DNA from: Dromaius novaehollandiae | Lineage: Eukaryota; Chordata; Aves; Casuariiformes; Dromaiidae | Assembly: GCF_036370855.1 (NCBI RefSeq) | Contig: NC_088101.1 | Span: 68,261,559-68,325,558 of the forward strand | Length of the DNA stretch: 64,000 bases | Direction: 5' to 3' | Part shown: positions 13,226-23,342 of the stretch, in pieces | Layout of the letters: the number at the start of each line of letters is the position of its first letter | Position numbering within the stretch: position 1 is the stretch's first letter | Notes under the pieces: model-generated | Told to the model about the DNA's origin: nothing | Databases searched by the model: none | What the model saw: only the letters and a program-made list of their open reading frames with translations | Program-made: the position numbers and the translations under genes

Positions 13226-13945
13226 TTAAGCTTGGTTCTGTGCTCGCTTGCTGAGCCACTTCTTCTTCTTGTCTGCAACCTCAGGCAGTTTCTCTTCCCA
13301 CAAGTTCTTGTTGCATATCCCAATTACACAGCAAGCTAGACGCTTGCCAGCATTTCCATTTTCCAAACTGGCCTTGTTGTTGCCTTTGCCCATGTCATCT
13401 TCCTGCTCATGGATCACAACGGATCTGCCCAGGATGGAATATGGACCAGACATAGTGGCAAAGAGGTTTGCTTTGTATTTTTTGATTTTGCCTTCTTTAG
13501 GAAAAAAGTTGCCAAAATCCCCTGGGTGACGAGGGTGATTCACGCCGAAAGGGTTATAGTGTCCTCCTGTAGAGTCACAGCCATCACTGAGATCTCCAAG
13601 CTTGTGGATGTGTATAGCTCTGCCAGACTGATTGTTATCTAATGGAAACCCATTCAAGTCAAAAATTGCTTCTAATCTTCCATGTGAGTAATGCTGTTTG
13701 AACAAAACTTGTCCAGTCACTTGTGGCTTTTCAGCATGTATTTTGGAGCTGGGCAGCATTTCACAGGTGGCATAAATTGTCCCATCAGTCTCATTATTAA
13801 CCATTACTGGATAGAGCAAATTCTGCCAGAGGTCATTCACTTTTCTCTGTATGTCATGAAGAGTCTCTGAATTTGGATCAGTTTCTGTCACGACGCCAGA
13901 GGCAGAAAGGGCAAGTCCAGTGACCAGAGAAAGAAGCAGAAGCAT
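13226..13945 (-). CDS. SOD3: Extracellular superoxide dismutase [Cu-Zn], SOD3
   Basis: Complete 239-residue frame in a single exon, as in other vertebrates. The enzyme is secreted and converts superoxide to oxygen and hydrogen peroxide in the extracellular matrix. Residues 1-17 (MLLLLSLVTGLALSASG) form a signal peptide. The dismutase domain spans about 60-212. By comparison with SOD1, copper ligands are His112, His114, His129 and His179; zinc ligands are His129, His137, His140 and Asp143. The active-site Arg is 202, and the intrasubunit disulfide pairs Cys123 with Cys205. Cys61 and Cys206 match the second cysteine pair of mammalian SOD3. N-glycosylation sequons are N51-E-T and N105-Q-S; the latter aligns with the known human site. 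The C-terminal tail has a basic cluster (KKKKWLSKR, 226-234) suited to heparan sulfate binding but no terminal cysteine. The ATG has A at -3 and lies 16 bases after a splice acceptor. Stop is TAA. Confidence 0.97.
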   Translation of the reverse strand: MLLLLSLVTGLALSASGVVTETDPNSETLHDIQRKVNDLWQNLLYPVMVNNETDGTIYATCEMLPSSKIHAEKPQVTGQVLFKQHYSHGRLEAIFDLNGFPLDNNQSGRAIHIHKLGDLSDGCDSTGGHYNPFGVNHPRHPGDFGNFFPKEGKIKKYKANLFATMSGPYSILGRSVVIHEQEDDMGKGNNKASLENGNAGKRLACCVIGICNKNLWEEKLPEVADKKKKWLSKRAQNQA

Positions 13946-13961
13946 CTTGCCAATTCAGAGC
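13946..13961 (-). other. SOD3: SOD3 5' UTR part of coding exon and splice acceptor
   Basis: On the minus strand the ATG is preceded by GCTCTGAATTGGCAAG, and that by TACGTTTTGCAG, a splice acceptor with its AG at 13963-13962. This arrangement, an intron just upstream of an intronless reading frame, is what is known for SOD3 in mammals. It implies at least one non-coding exon further upstream (higher coordinates). Confidence 0.6.
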
Positions 13962-14402
13962 CTGCAAAACGTACCAGAAGCTACAAAGAATTAAAGTCTT
14001 TCTGCAGCAGTGTGACTGGAGAGAAAAGCACAAAGGCTGTAGTGGTACAGAGCAAAACAGCTGGAGCAAGGTCCCAGTACACTGCTCCCTTCTAAATCTG
14101 TCTACTGTAATGAATCGTAACTAGATCAGGATGCATACGCATTTTTTAAACACTAACAACCATGACTAAAAAAATACTGGTGACTTCATATTTCACACCA
14201 GATCTTTGTCTGGAAAAACAACTTCTTTTTCCCTGCAGAAATCAAGTGATCTGAACTGTGTTTAATCTGTTCTTGAGTTTGTATTGAGACTTTTCTCCTA
14301 CCACAAATTCCAGTAAGACAGTTTGCCAGGAGGCTTTCTTGGTCCGCATACTTAAACATTAGTTCTTACAGATTGCAAATAAAAAGCCAAACAGTTGATT
14401 AC

Positions 14403-14575
14403 CTTTCAGAGCTGCTCCAGAGCCTCTCGCTAGTAGAGAGTAGAGTACTTTGTTTGCTCCTGTAAAATGGGACGTGCTCAGATAAAATGCCAGCGTTGTT
14501 TGAAGTTGATGCGTATGGGGACTGCTTGTTTGTGTAAAAGTTAGGTAACGGCAGCTCCAGGGAGTGGTCACTGAG
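14403..14575 (-). other. SOD3: Candidate SOD3 non-coding first exon
   Basis: On the minus strand a segment ends in CAGCTCTGAAAG followed by GTAATC, a usable donor. It would leave an intron of about 440 bases before the acceptor at 13,961. Just upstream (plus-strand 14,580-14,605) is a GA-rich stretch, CT-rich on the transcribed strand, that could serve a promoter, but there is no clear TATA box. The 5' boundary is a guess. The evidence is only the donor, the distance and the strand. Confidence 0.25.
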
Positions 14576-15599
14576 CACTGTGGGAGAGGGGAGGGGAAAG
14601 GGTTTCGAACATTTTCATTTTAGGCAGGGTAAACAGTTTGTCGTCTCTGTGTTACGCTGTGGAGGAGACTGGCTCAGTCCTCACTGACATTCCAAAACAA
14701 AAGGAAAAAATTATCAAGCTCTTAAATTAGTCTTCCTTTTGATGACTTCATGTGCTTATCTAAACCAAGTGGCCTTCAACATGCAGCGAGGAGAAAAGAA
14801 GTAGCTTTATTAAGGTACAATCAGACAGTTCTTTCACTTAAATACTGGTTGTCATGGAGTTGTTTTGCATTTTTATTTCTTCATTAGGCAGAATTTAAAG
14901 TGGTGCTTTAGCAACATAACGTGTTTTACATGGACATATACCAAAGTTTCTGTGGTTTTAAACCTGAAAGGCACAATTAAAGCTATCAGACGTTGAGGTA
15001 CCTTTTAGCAATGCTTCTCTGCAAAGTTTTAGGGCTCTCTGCCACCTGCCTTGCCAAGTTATCTACTCTATTGAATTAGGTTCCTTTTTTTCTTCTTTTG
15101 AAAGCAGTGATTTTTTTTTCCAAGGAGAGAAGTAAGTGGTAATAAAGCAGTGCAATGGCAGATTTAGGCACTGCGAGGTTGTTTCCCAGAAGCTGACTGG
15201 AGCATGTGTAGTTCATGTATGCTTTGTCAGCCTTTGAACTGAGAAATGCCCTGCTCTTGGGAGCATTGCCCAGCGTTTTGCAATGTTGCACAGGGAATGT
15301 GGATTCAGCCGTCAGAAGAGCGATTTAACAAGCTGAGATTTCTGTAGAGAGAAAAGAGTAGCTGTCATTACTCAGGAACAGTTCTCAACATAAGAAGATA
15401 GCAAAGAAAATCTCTTTCCCCAGCCCATGTCTTCTGCCAGCTGGGTAAGGAGTGTGGCTCTGCCAGCTTCTGGAATGGTAAAATTGTGTGCGTTAATCTC
15501 ATTGGTATTTATTCTAGCTCAGATCCAAGATACTCGGTTGTTTTAGAGCTGATTTTTTCTTCCCCTGTGAGAAAGAACAGAGCTAAAGGAGAGTCCGCT

Positions 15600-15760
15600 A
15601 GTTGGATCACTAGCCAGGGACTTGAAATCCTGGAGTTAAATTTTGTTAGGCTTCTTGTGTGGCTCTGAACACATTACTTTAGCCCTGAGCTTCAGTTCCT
15701 AATCTCTGAAATAGGACAACTAGTGTTTCTTCTCTTCAGAGTATTTGTGAGTTGTTCAAA
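15600..15760 (+). repeat. MIR-like SINE relic
   Basis: The order CTGGAGTTAAAT, CTTGTGTGGCTCTGAACACA, then CTGAGCTTCAGTTCCTAATC and TGAAATAGGACAA follows the 3' half of the MIR consensus (TGTGTGACCTTGGGCAAG, then CTCAGTTTCCTCATC and TGTAAAATGGGGATAA). The orientation is plus. Heavily diverged, so an old insertion shared with other amniotes. Confidence 0.6.
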
Positions 15761-16299
15761 TCACTCTGCTCAGGGGAACCCTGCAGCGTTCAGTGGAAGC
15801 AAGCCCGACTGCAAGATTGCGAGCCAGGATTGCCCGTCATCCCAAACCTAATGCTACCTCCCTCTGCAGCCTCGTCCAGCCGCAGTCTCTGAACTGGGGA
15901 AATCCATACTTGCAATACAGAAATAGTATGAAATTGCTCATTCATAAAGCATTTGAAAGTGGTGAAATGCTTCATAATCAAGTTTTAGAAATACACACAG
16001 TTCAGTTAACAAATAGCCAAATGTAAAGGTGGATGGTTTAAATTTGTAAAATATATGAAGCAAGTGTCCAATGCAGGTACTGTTTGAAAAATTGTTTCTT
16101 AGCATCATAAACCATTTTTAAGGGGACATGATATCTGGAATGGAAGGAAGGGTTGGTGTTCTTGGTTTGAGTCACAAAGTAAGGGATTGTAATTGAGTTT
16201 AACACCTTTGTGAGGAAATTTTTAAACCAGCAGTCAGTGCTCCAAGAAAACAATGTTAAAAATTAGGTTGAATTATTAGGCATTTTAAAATAGAAACTA

Positions 16300-16390
16300 C
16301 GATCAGAATTTCAGGTGTTGTAAATACAGTAACGCTATTGACTTCAGGGAGATTTGTGCTGTTTTACACCAGCTGTGGATCTATCCCCCC
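16300..16390. repeat. Fold-back interspersed repeat (sauropsid type)
   Basis: An imperfect inverted repeat: the left arm around GATCAGAATTTCAGGTGTTG and TAAATACAG pairs with the right arm GTTTTACACCAGCTGTGGATC, with the centre near ATTGACTTCAG. The right arm has the TTTACACCAGCTGAGGATCT pattern that I know as a widespread old repeat in turtles, crocodiles and birds. The family name is not assigned. A related copy is at 37,700-37,795. Confidence 0.5.
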
Positions 16391-19300
16391 CAAAAAAGAA
16401 CCCAGAAAAGCCCAAGGTACTTGCTGCAAAGCTCTTTCTTGATGTGCTGCACGTGCGGGAATTAAGCACAAGTCCAGAAGGGTGTAAAGGAGATGATCAA
16501 AGGGACAGGAAGGACTGCAGCAAAGCTCAGTGATGGATTTGTAGTGCTCTGCACTTCAGAGAATGAAAAGGAAATACTAGCTGTGGGTTTCTGTCAGAAA
16601 GATGTATTTTAAAAAGGAGAAGGACTAATAACTACAAGAAATGTGATTTCTAGGGTGATTTGGCATTCATTCTGGGTTCTGAAAGGTGAAAGTAGGAAAG
16701 TAATAACCAGGGGTATCCTTAAAGTCTATGGTTACCCCACTGCCTATGTTTTGTTTTTCAGTTTAAAAAGAGGCGCCAAATAATGAGCTAATAACCTTTA
16801 AAGTAGATTGCAGTTAATGGGAGGAAAGCCCAGAGTGTTCTGACCATGCACTTGTATGTGTATTGCAATTCCTGTTTAAAAAATAGACCTCTCCCTTCAT
16901 CGCAGTTCTACAGGATCTGTTGTATACTGAATTTTGTGGGCAATGTCCCAGAATTTCCTGGGCTATACAAGGCAGAGTCATCAAAACAAGCCAGAACTGG
17001 TTGCTCATCTGGCTGCAAGCGCTACATAAGGGCAGAGTTTGTGCCTGTATCCCTTTGGTGTCCAGGATCTCACACACACGCAGGCCCCTGATCAACGTCC
17101 TCTCATTTACGCTGGCCAGAGAAACACTAACTTCACACATGAACCTCTGCCTTTTCCAGCACTTCTACACGGCTTTCCAGGGTGCTCTAGGAAAACTAGA
17201 ATTAGCTTTACCTATGGACCTTACAGTGGATTTTATATTAGACTCTGTTCACCAGCTCCCAGTCCATGCTGTGACCTTCAGGGCTAGTTGGTTGGTTTGT
17301 TTGGCGGTGAGGTAAAAAGAATGGATATACTGGATACGGACATTGTCCTGTTGTATCACACTGACATTTGACATGACATAATTTGATTTGTCCAGGATAG
17401 CGTTAAACCTGATAAAGAAATGCTGCATAGGAGAGCATCTTTTGTGTCAATCGGTGGTCATGTTTTGTGTCTCCAGTAATTGGATCTGCTTTCAGTGATT
17501 TTATGGTAGAATAAAAATGACCCCTAGAGACACCATTTTTTACATCTTCTGTAGCAGTGATGGAACTGGCTGCTTTTCTCTGCAGATGGCTGAGGCCAGA
17601 GCAGATAAAAGGAGGGTGATGCTTGTAGCCCGAGGGAAGCAGAGTCCAGGTCTTTGGAAACTTAATCTGCTCCTTGAGTTCAGGGACACCTTCTGTCATT
17701 TGTGAGTCACGGTCCCAGTGTGGGAGCCAGTTGGGCTGGTGGGACATCAGACAGCAGCAGGGGCATCCAGTGTTCGTTTGTTGCTGCAAGTTACACGCTT
17801 GCTTTATAGGGACTGTGGGACACCAAAACCTCAGTGCGTTGTGTGTGACCTCTACCCTGGGCACTTTGGGGAGCTGAAGAACAGGGACGGCATAGGATCG
17901 TCCATGCTCTGCACAGAAATTTCCTGTGAGCACATGACTAGCCTTGCGCGACATCTATTGCGTCCAGGTACCTGCTGGTGGGTTTGCAGGTAGAGTTTGC
18001 AGAGCTGATTTTCATCTGCAGAGCTATAAGCAGTGCCAGTGAGTTACACAGGATTTTAAAAGGAGAGATGCTTTGTCAGGGTGGCTGTGCAGGTGCAATG
18101 ACTTTGGGTATTTACTGCCTGTGGCATCGTCTAGCGCAGCCTGTTAATGTAGCAGCCATGCTGTGTGCTCGCAGGAGCTGAGAGAGAGGCTGCGTCCCGC
18201 ACTGAGTGGGGTTCGCCTGCGTGGTGGAAGCATCGCTATGCGAGCAGCGCCTCGTCCAGCAGAAACTGAGGAGGAGAAACTTGCTTGCACTTGTTATGAG
18301 GAGATGAAGAGAAGACAATGAAAAATATTGCCCTAGCACAGGGGGAAGCCTGCCACTGATCTAGACTGAGTCTTCCTGTTTATTTCTATTCCTTGCCTTG
18401 GTGTTTCTATTTAAAGAAATAAAGATATTTAGTGCCTGAGATAAGTATCCATTTATAATATGCTTGCAAAAAAGCTATGTGCGTTTCCAACTCTTCAGGG
18501 CATTGCACTTAGAAAAATCAAGTTAAATATACCTAGAGGGAAACAACACTGTTCTTTATGGGAAATCATTTCTCTTGAAAATAGAAGATCGTGTGACTAG
18601 ATCTAGTCCAGTGATCTGACTTTGTTGGCCAATTAGAAAAATTCTTGAAATTCTTCCTCTTCAATACCTTGAGAAGAAATAATTTTATGAGAGTGAGGAA
18701 GGGAAGAGATGAACCGTAAGTAAGCTTTTTGGAAAAGCTGCATTCAGAAACTCATCCTAGTTCTGTCAACCTAATTGAACAGAATTTCATCTCCACATGT
18801 AGATATAAAGTATAAATGTGTAATGTAAAAAGTAGGGAATGAACCCAATTATTAGATAATTTAGCTTATTATCCAGTGTTTGCATTAATTCCCTGATCCT
18901 TTATTAAATATTTATCCTTTCTGCTACGTAGCATTAATCTGAAGAGGGTTTTACTCTTTGAGAGGAGAGGAGGAAATGAACACAAGGCTGTCCTCAAGTC
19001 CAGCTACCAATGGCCATAAATGGGAAAAAAAAATTTCAAAATGCCCATTGCACATAATGTGCATATTTGCACAACTTCGAAACTGTGTTCAAGTCCAAGC
19101 TCAAAAGCCACAGGAAGGGTGGTCCAACAGGTCAGCCATATGAGCACCAGTTATGTACAAATAACTAAACATAAAACGATCTCTCTTTCACGGCCCTTTT
19201 TATGACACTTAATAATAGTGTCTCAGAAGTCTAATGATCATCATGGATGAGCTGACCACAACTTTCAGGTCATTTTAGCCTTGTGCTGTATTAAAGGGAT

Positions 19301-20534
19301 GCAGCTGTTCATGAGAGATTAACCCATCCCTTCTGCCTGGGTACGCTGTCACTGCTGGGGTGGGAACTGGGTTTGTGGCTACAGACACCTGTGAGGTCCT
19401 GCTTGGGAGCAGTAAACTTGAGGTCTCCTACTCCTCCACGTTGCCAAGGCTGGCTGAGGGGGCCATCCCCCAAGAGAAGCACAGGAAGGGGCAGAAACTC
19501 AACCGTCTCTTCAGAGAGGGCGGGGGAGTAATCTCAAGACAGAGCGTTTAGGAAGATTTCTTGTGCTTTATCTTTCTAGTAAGATAATCAGGAGGCTCTG
19601 AAGAGCCTCTCTGTACATCTGGAATTTGCTCACATTTCTCAAGTTTTTTCTGAGAATTAAGTTGTAAACCAGAAGGCTTATGCCTTCAGCAAGTCTGAGA
19701 AAAATGGATCTGTGCTGTGACAGGAGTATAAACAGAGTGAGCAGCTGGGCCCTTATCTCCAGCTCAAGAAGAAATGAGAGAAAGAGGGCTGCTTCCCCTT
19801 CCGGAGATGTAGCTATATGCCTGGAGATTATAAAGTAGTGTCTGGGTCACAGTCTTGTTTCTTCTCACTGTCCCACTGAGTCTTGCACTTCTAATCTATA
19901 ATGACAAAACTTCAGCAAGAGAGATGGTGAGTTCCCATATTAAGAATAACTCTAGTTTTGTGGTCAGTCTGTACCCCTGGTGAGGGTGAGGTCAAAAGCC
20001 TCAGTCCAGAAGGATTGGAACCTCGACAGATATTCTAACAACTACAATAGGCTGTAAGAGGTAAGTGGTATCAGTTCTACCTCTGATGTATTTGGGGGAC
20101 TTCGGGCTTTCAAGACTATTTTCTCTCATCTCTGTGGAAGGTTATGGTGGTAAGCCCCTACGCTTACAACATAATTTCAAGCTTTGAATTCCAGTGGATT
20201 TCTGTTCCTCCAAATACAGTATTCCATTTTCTTGAGAGGAGTCAGATTATAGACACATTGCTGTGCTAAGCATTTCCTACTGATGGCTAGGGACTTAAGT
20301 TAAAGTAGCAAACCTTCCCCATGACACGTAGAGTTGATGCACCCAATACAGAGTTGGTTTTGTTCCAGAAAATATGCCTTGGGCGCAGGCCAGCTACCAC
20401 TAGAATTTTATGCAAGACCCCATCATACCAATGTAAATCATGGCCTAAGCTTGTCCATCATGTTCTTAAAAGCCATTATTAAGAAAGAAGCTACTGTCAC
20501 CCATGGCTTGACTATCCTTTCTCTTATAGGTGGG

Positions 20535-20568
20535 TTTTTTTTTCTTTTCTTTCTTTTTTTTTTTTTTT
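20535..20568. repeat. Poly-T / TTTC tract
   Basis: Thirty-four bases of T interrupted by only three single C. A simple low-complexity tract, which could be the reversed A-tail of a retroposed element, although no element is recognisable upstream of it. Confidence 0.8.
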
Positions 20569-20649
20569 GCTATCTAACCTGCTTCTCGCTGCAGGTTAAA
20601 CTCATTATTTTTGCAGTCTTATCCACTGCAGACATGGAGGGCTGATGAC

Positions 20650-21500
20650 TCTTTTCTTTGCAACAGTCTTGTACAAACTTGAGATTATAACTCTCTACCA
20701 GTGGCCCTTTCCTCTTTAAGCTAAACAGTCCCAATTCTTTTGAACTTTTCTCCTACGATTCCAGGGATGCTGGACTGAGTAGATCATTTTTTCCTGTGGA
20801 CTGTCTGCACATCTTTCCAGAAGAGAAATGTGCCAATTTCTCAGTACTTCAGCTGAACAGTAGGGACTACTTCACTTGTCTTGCAAGCTATATTACTATC
20901 TATATCGCAGTGTGATATTTGCCTTTTCCACAACAGCATGACATTGTTCAGCTTATGATCAACTATAACACCTGATCCTTTCCTGCGGAACTGCTCTCTA
21001 TGCGATTGCTTCCATTTTATATTTATGTAGTTGGTTATTTCTGCCAAGTACGGAGTTTTACCTTTGTCTTAACTGAGTTCCTCTTTTTTTATTTTCCCTA
21101 CCCCTTATTGTTTCATCAGCTTTTCATGACCATTTTGAATTCTAATCCTTCCCTACAGTGTATTTACAGCCCTTCCAGCTTGGTGTCAGCTGTGAATTTA
21201 ATAAGCTTGCTTTTTGTTCTGTCATCCAAGTCATTAATGGAAGTGTTTGGGTAAAACCAGATCAAAGATGAACTTCTGCCGAACCCTACCCAGGCTGTCC
21301 TCCCCATCTATAACTGGCTAGTTATCAGTCTGGGCGCAGGTTTCCCGTGGTGTCTGTACCTGCTTTATAGCAGCGTGATCAAGACATTTTTTTCCCATGT
21401 CATGTGAGATAGTAGCTAAAGTCAAGATATATGTCTACTTCTCTGTTTGCGAGGCTTGTTATCCTCTCATAGAAGGAAAGCAAAAAATTCCTCCTGTCTT
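20650..21500 (-). mobile_element. Ancient L3/CR1-type LINE fragment
   Basis: A degraded copy of the CR1/L3 group in reverse orientation. Recognisable blocks appear in the same order as in the reverse complement of CR1: GTACGGAGTTTTACCTTTGTC, CCAGCTTGGTGTCAGCTGTG with AATTTAATAAGCTTGC after it, GTCATCCAAGTCATTAATGG, GTCAAGATATATGTCTACTT, and TATCCTCTCATAGAAGG. These are remnants of the reverse transcriptase region. No open frame remains, so it is dead. It is more diverged than the CR1 at 45.9 kb. Its edges are approximate, and 21,500-21,790 may belong to it. Confidence 0.7.
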
Positions 21501-22310
21501 TTATTCATTTCCATTTCTGACTTTCAGGTGAATGCAAAAAGTTTGCCTTTTCTCGTGTTTTGTCTGTGATTTTGTGGCTTCTCCTTCCTCTTCCTTTTTC
21601 AAGATGGGCAGCACACTTGCCCTTTGCCAGGCTTCTGGAGCTTCACCTATCCTCCCTGAGCCCTCAGAGTTTACAGGAACCCATATCTTTTACTGGAGCT
21701 ATCTCAATGTGTCTACATTGCCATTATTCCACTGGGAGAGACTAAGTGTCTTTGTAGTACTGCCTGATGTTATGTGGTGTTTGAAACCTTAGGCATCCAA
21801 AACTAATGAAAAGCCGCTTTCTAGGCACATGTCCCCCATGTTTCTAGCTCTCTTCTGCCCAAGCTGCTGATCTGACCCATTGTATTTTAATGTTACATCA
21901 GCTATGGAAGCAAAGATGAGGGTAACTCATGCTGAGTAGACGAAGTACATTTCCAAAACTTTACTTTTCTGGTCCTTTTACTTCTTGCAAGCAGCACTTG
22001 TTTATAAAAGTCTCCCAACTTGTCCATGTTCCTCACTGTCTTCATTAATTTTGCCAATACAGTGAGGCACAACTCACCGAAACCAGGAAAGCTAAGTCTG
22101 TTCTTAAGTTTATGTTTTGATGGAGAAGCATATGTGCATGTTGAGTCGCTAAGTAAAGAGAAAAATTATGAGGCTTTGTTTCCAAACTCAGCAGGATCTT
22201 GGCATTCCCATCTCACAAACAAGAAGCCTCCAATTAGGATTTAAATTCTTGCTAAGTCTTACAGGTGCCAAAACCTCTGCTTTGCAAAAGGGCAAGCTGG
22301 AACTCAGCAG
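21501..22310. other. Intergenic, no gene seen
   Basis: Continues from the LINE fragment. Part of 21,540-21,790 may be more of the same element. Nothing else recognised apart from an unremarkable AT-rich background. Confidence 0.5.
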
Positions 22311-22444
22311 AAGCTGAGGGCAACCATGTTATATGTTCATTTAACAAAAGCCCACCTGGCCTTGAGGTGGGACAGCAGATCCCGCTCTGTTAAGAGCCCA
22401 GCTGCAAGTGTTGCACCCAGAGGCAGGTACCACCGGCCAGCAGC

Positions 22445-22452
22445 TATAAAAG
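22445..22452 (+). promoter_or_regulatory. TATA-box candidate
   Basis: TATAAAAG within CAGCTATAAAAGGCAAC, a close match to the TATA consensus and set in a locally GC-richer stretch, unlike the AT-rich surroundings where such matches arise by chance. A start would be expected near 22,475. The first downstream ATG (22,513) opens a 90-codon frame. No other promoter evidence is available. Confidence 0.35.
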
Positions 22453-22512
22453 GCAACAGCTCTTGGCCCCTGCCAAAGTCAAAACTCAGCAGCATCTGGG
22501 AAGCAAGAGCCA

Positions 22513-22785
22513 ATGTTTCTCCTGGGGCTAAGGTGTCACCCTGCATCTGCCTGGTGGCACCGTGGCTGTGGAAGCTTCCTGCACTGTGAACACTACAGGG
22601 TGCAAGAGGGCATGCTGCGGTCCTGGAGGTTTCCTCAAACCAGACGCTTCACCGCAGATGCTGGTGGATACCAGTCTCCTTTGAAAACTATACCGAGTAG
22701 ATCAGGGCCTGAATGTGTGAGCACTTTTCAAAAAGGTTTGTGGAAATACTGTTGTATTTGTATCCTTCAGAACAGCAGAAAATGA
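22513..22785 (+). CDS. Hypothetical 90-residue ORF behind a TATA box
   Basis: ATG-initiated frame beginning MFLLGLRCHPASAWW and ending CICILQNSRK, about 68 bases after the TATA box. It is rich in Cys, Trp and Arg; the start is weakly hydrophobic but not a convincing signal peptide. ATTAAA, a variant polyadenylation signal, overlaps the end (22,786-22,791, right after TGA). I recognise no family. It could be the remnant of an LTR or a small transcript, or chance. It is listed only because promoter-like, coding and poly(A)-like signals line up in about 350 bases. Confidence 0.15.
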   Translation: MFLLGLRCHPASAWWHRGCGSFLHCEHYRVQEGMLRSWRFPQTRRFTADAGGYQSPLKTIPSRSGPECVSTFQKGLWKYCCICILQNSRK

Positions 22786-23294
22786 ATTAAAAAAAATGTG
22801 CATTTTTCTGTAGGGTAAAAATTGTTTTCATGGTAAAGTGGCTCCCCACCTTTTTAGCTATATTTATTCTAATGGGTTGATTTTGTAAGTAAAACAAACC
22901 CTGGGAGACTAATGAAGTTTAACAGTGTGTGTTAATTATATCCATTTTTGTTGTCTCAGTGAAAATACAAGATCCTAAATCCTATTTACAATCTGAAATT
23001 TCAGAAGTTCCAGGTCCCTCATCTGACCTTAACATCTCCTAGTTTCATGCAGCTTTCATAAGCCTGTGCACATATTTAAGTTCCCCTGTGGAGAATGTTT
23101 TTTGAGATCAGATGTTTCAGGGATTATGAACACAAGAATTCTCTTACCTTGTTTAAAATCATTTTGACGTTTTAGTATAAGTTGTTAAGATTGTTTTCTT
23201 GAACTGTCAAATGGGCCACAGTATGGGTGAACAATTTTTAGAAAAATTAAATAAAACCATTTTATTTTTTAAATGACTTCAGAATTTTACCGTA

Positions 23295-23342
23295 AATATT
23301 TTGTACACTCTGAACAAGTACACTCTGAATATTTTGTACACT
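23295..23342. repeat. Short local direct repeat
   Basis: AATATTTTGTACACT occurs at 23,295-23,309 and again at 23,328-23,342, with GTACACTCTGAA also duplicated between them. A local slippage or tandem-duplication product. Confidence 0.8.

Larger units (their letters stand above)
14606..20640. other. Intergenic region, SOD3 side
   Basis: No gene recognised. It holds a MIR relic (15,600-15,760), a fold-back repeat (16,300-16,390), a somewhat GC-richer stretch at about 16,900-18,300 and a poly-T tract (20,535-20,568). The longest frame is 17,403-17,954 on the minus strand (183 codons); its product has no domain, signal peptide or resemblance I recognise and is cysteine- and histidine-rich without a regular spacing. 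I treat it as chance. Confidence 0.6.

Noticed and set aside
17403-17954. 183-codon frame on the minus strand
   Set aside because: No recognisable domain or signal, surrounding frames on both strands are similarly open, and no splice or promoter signals match it.
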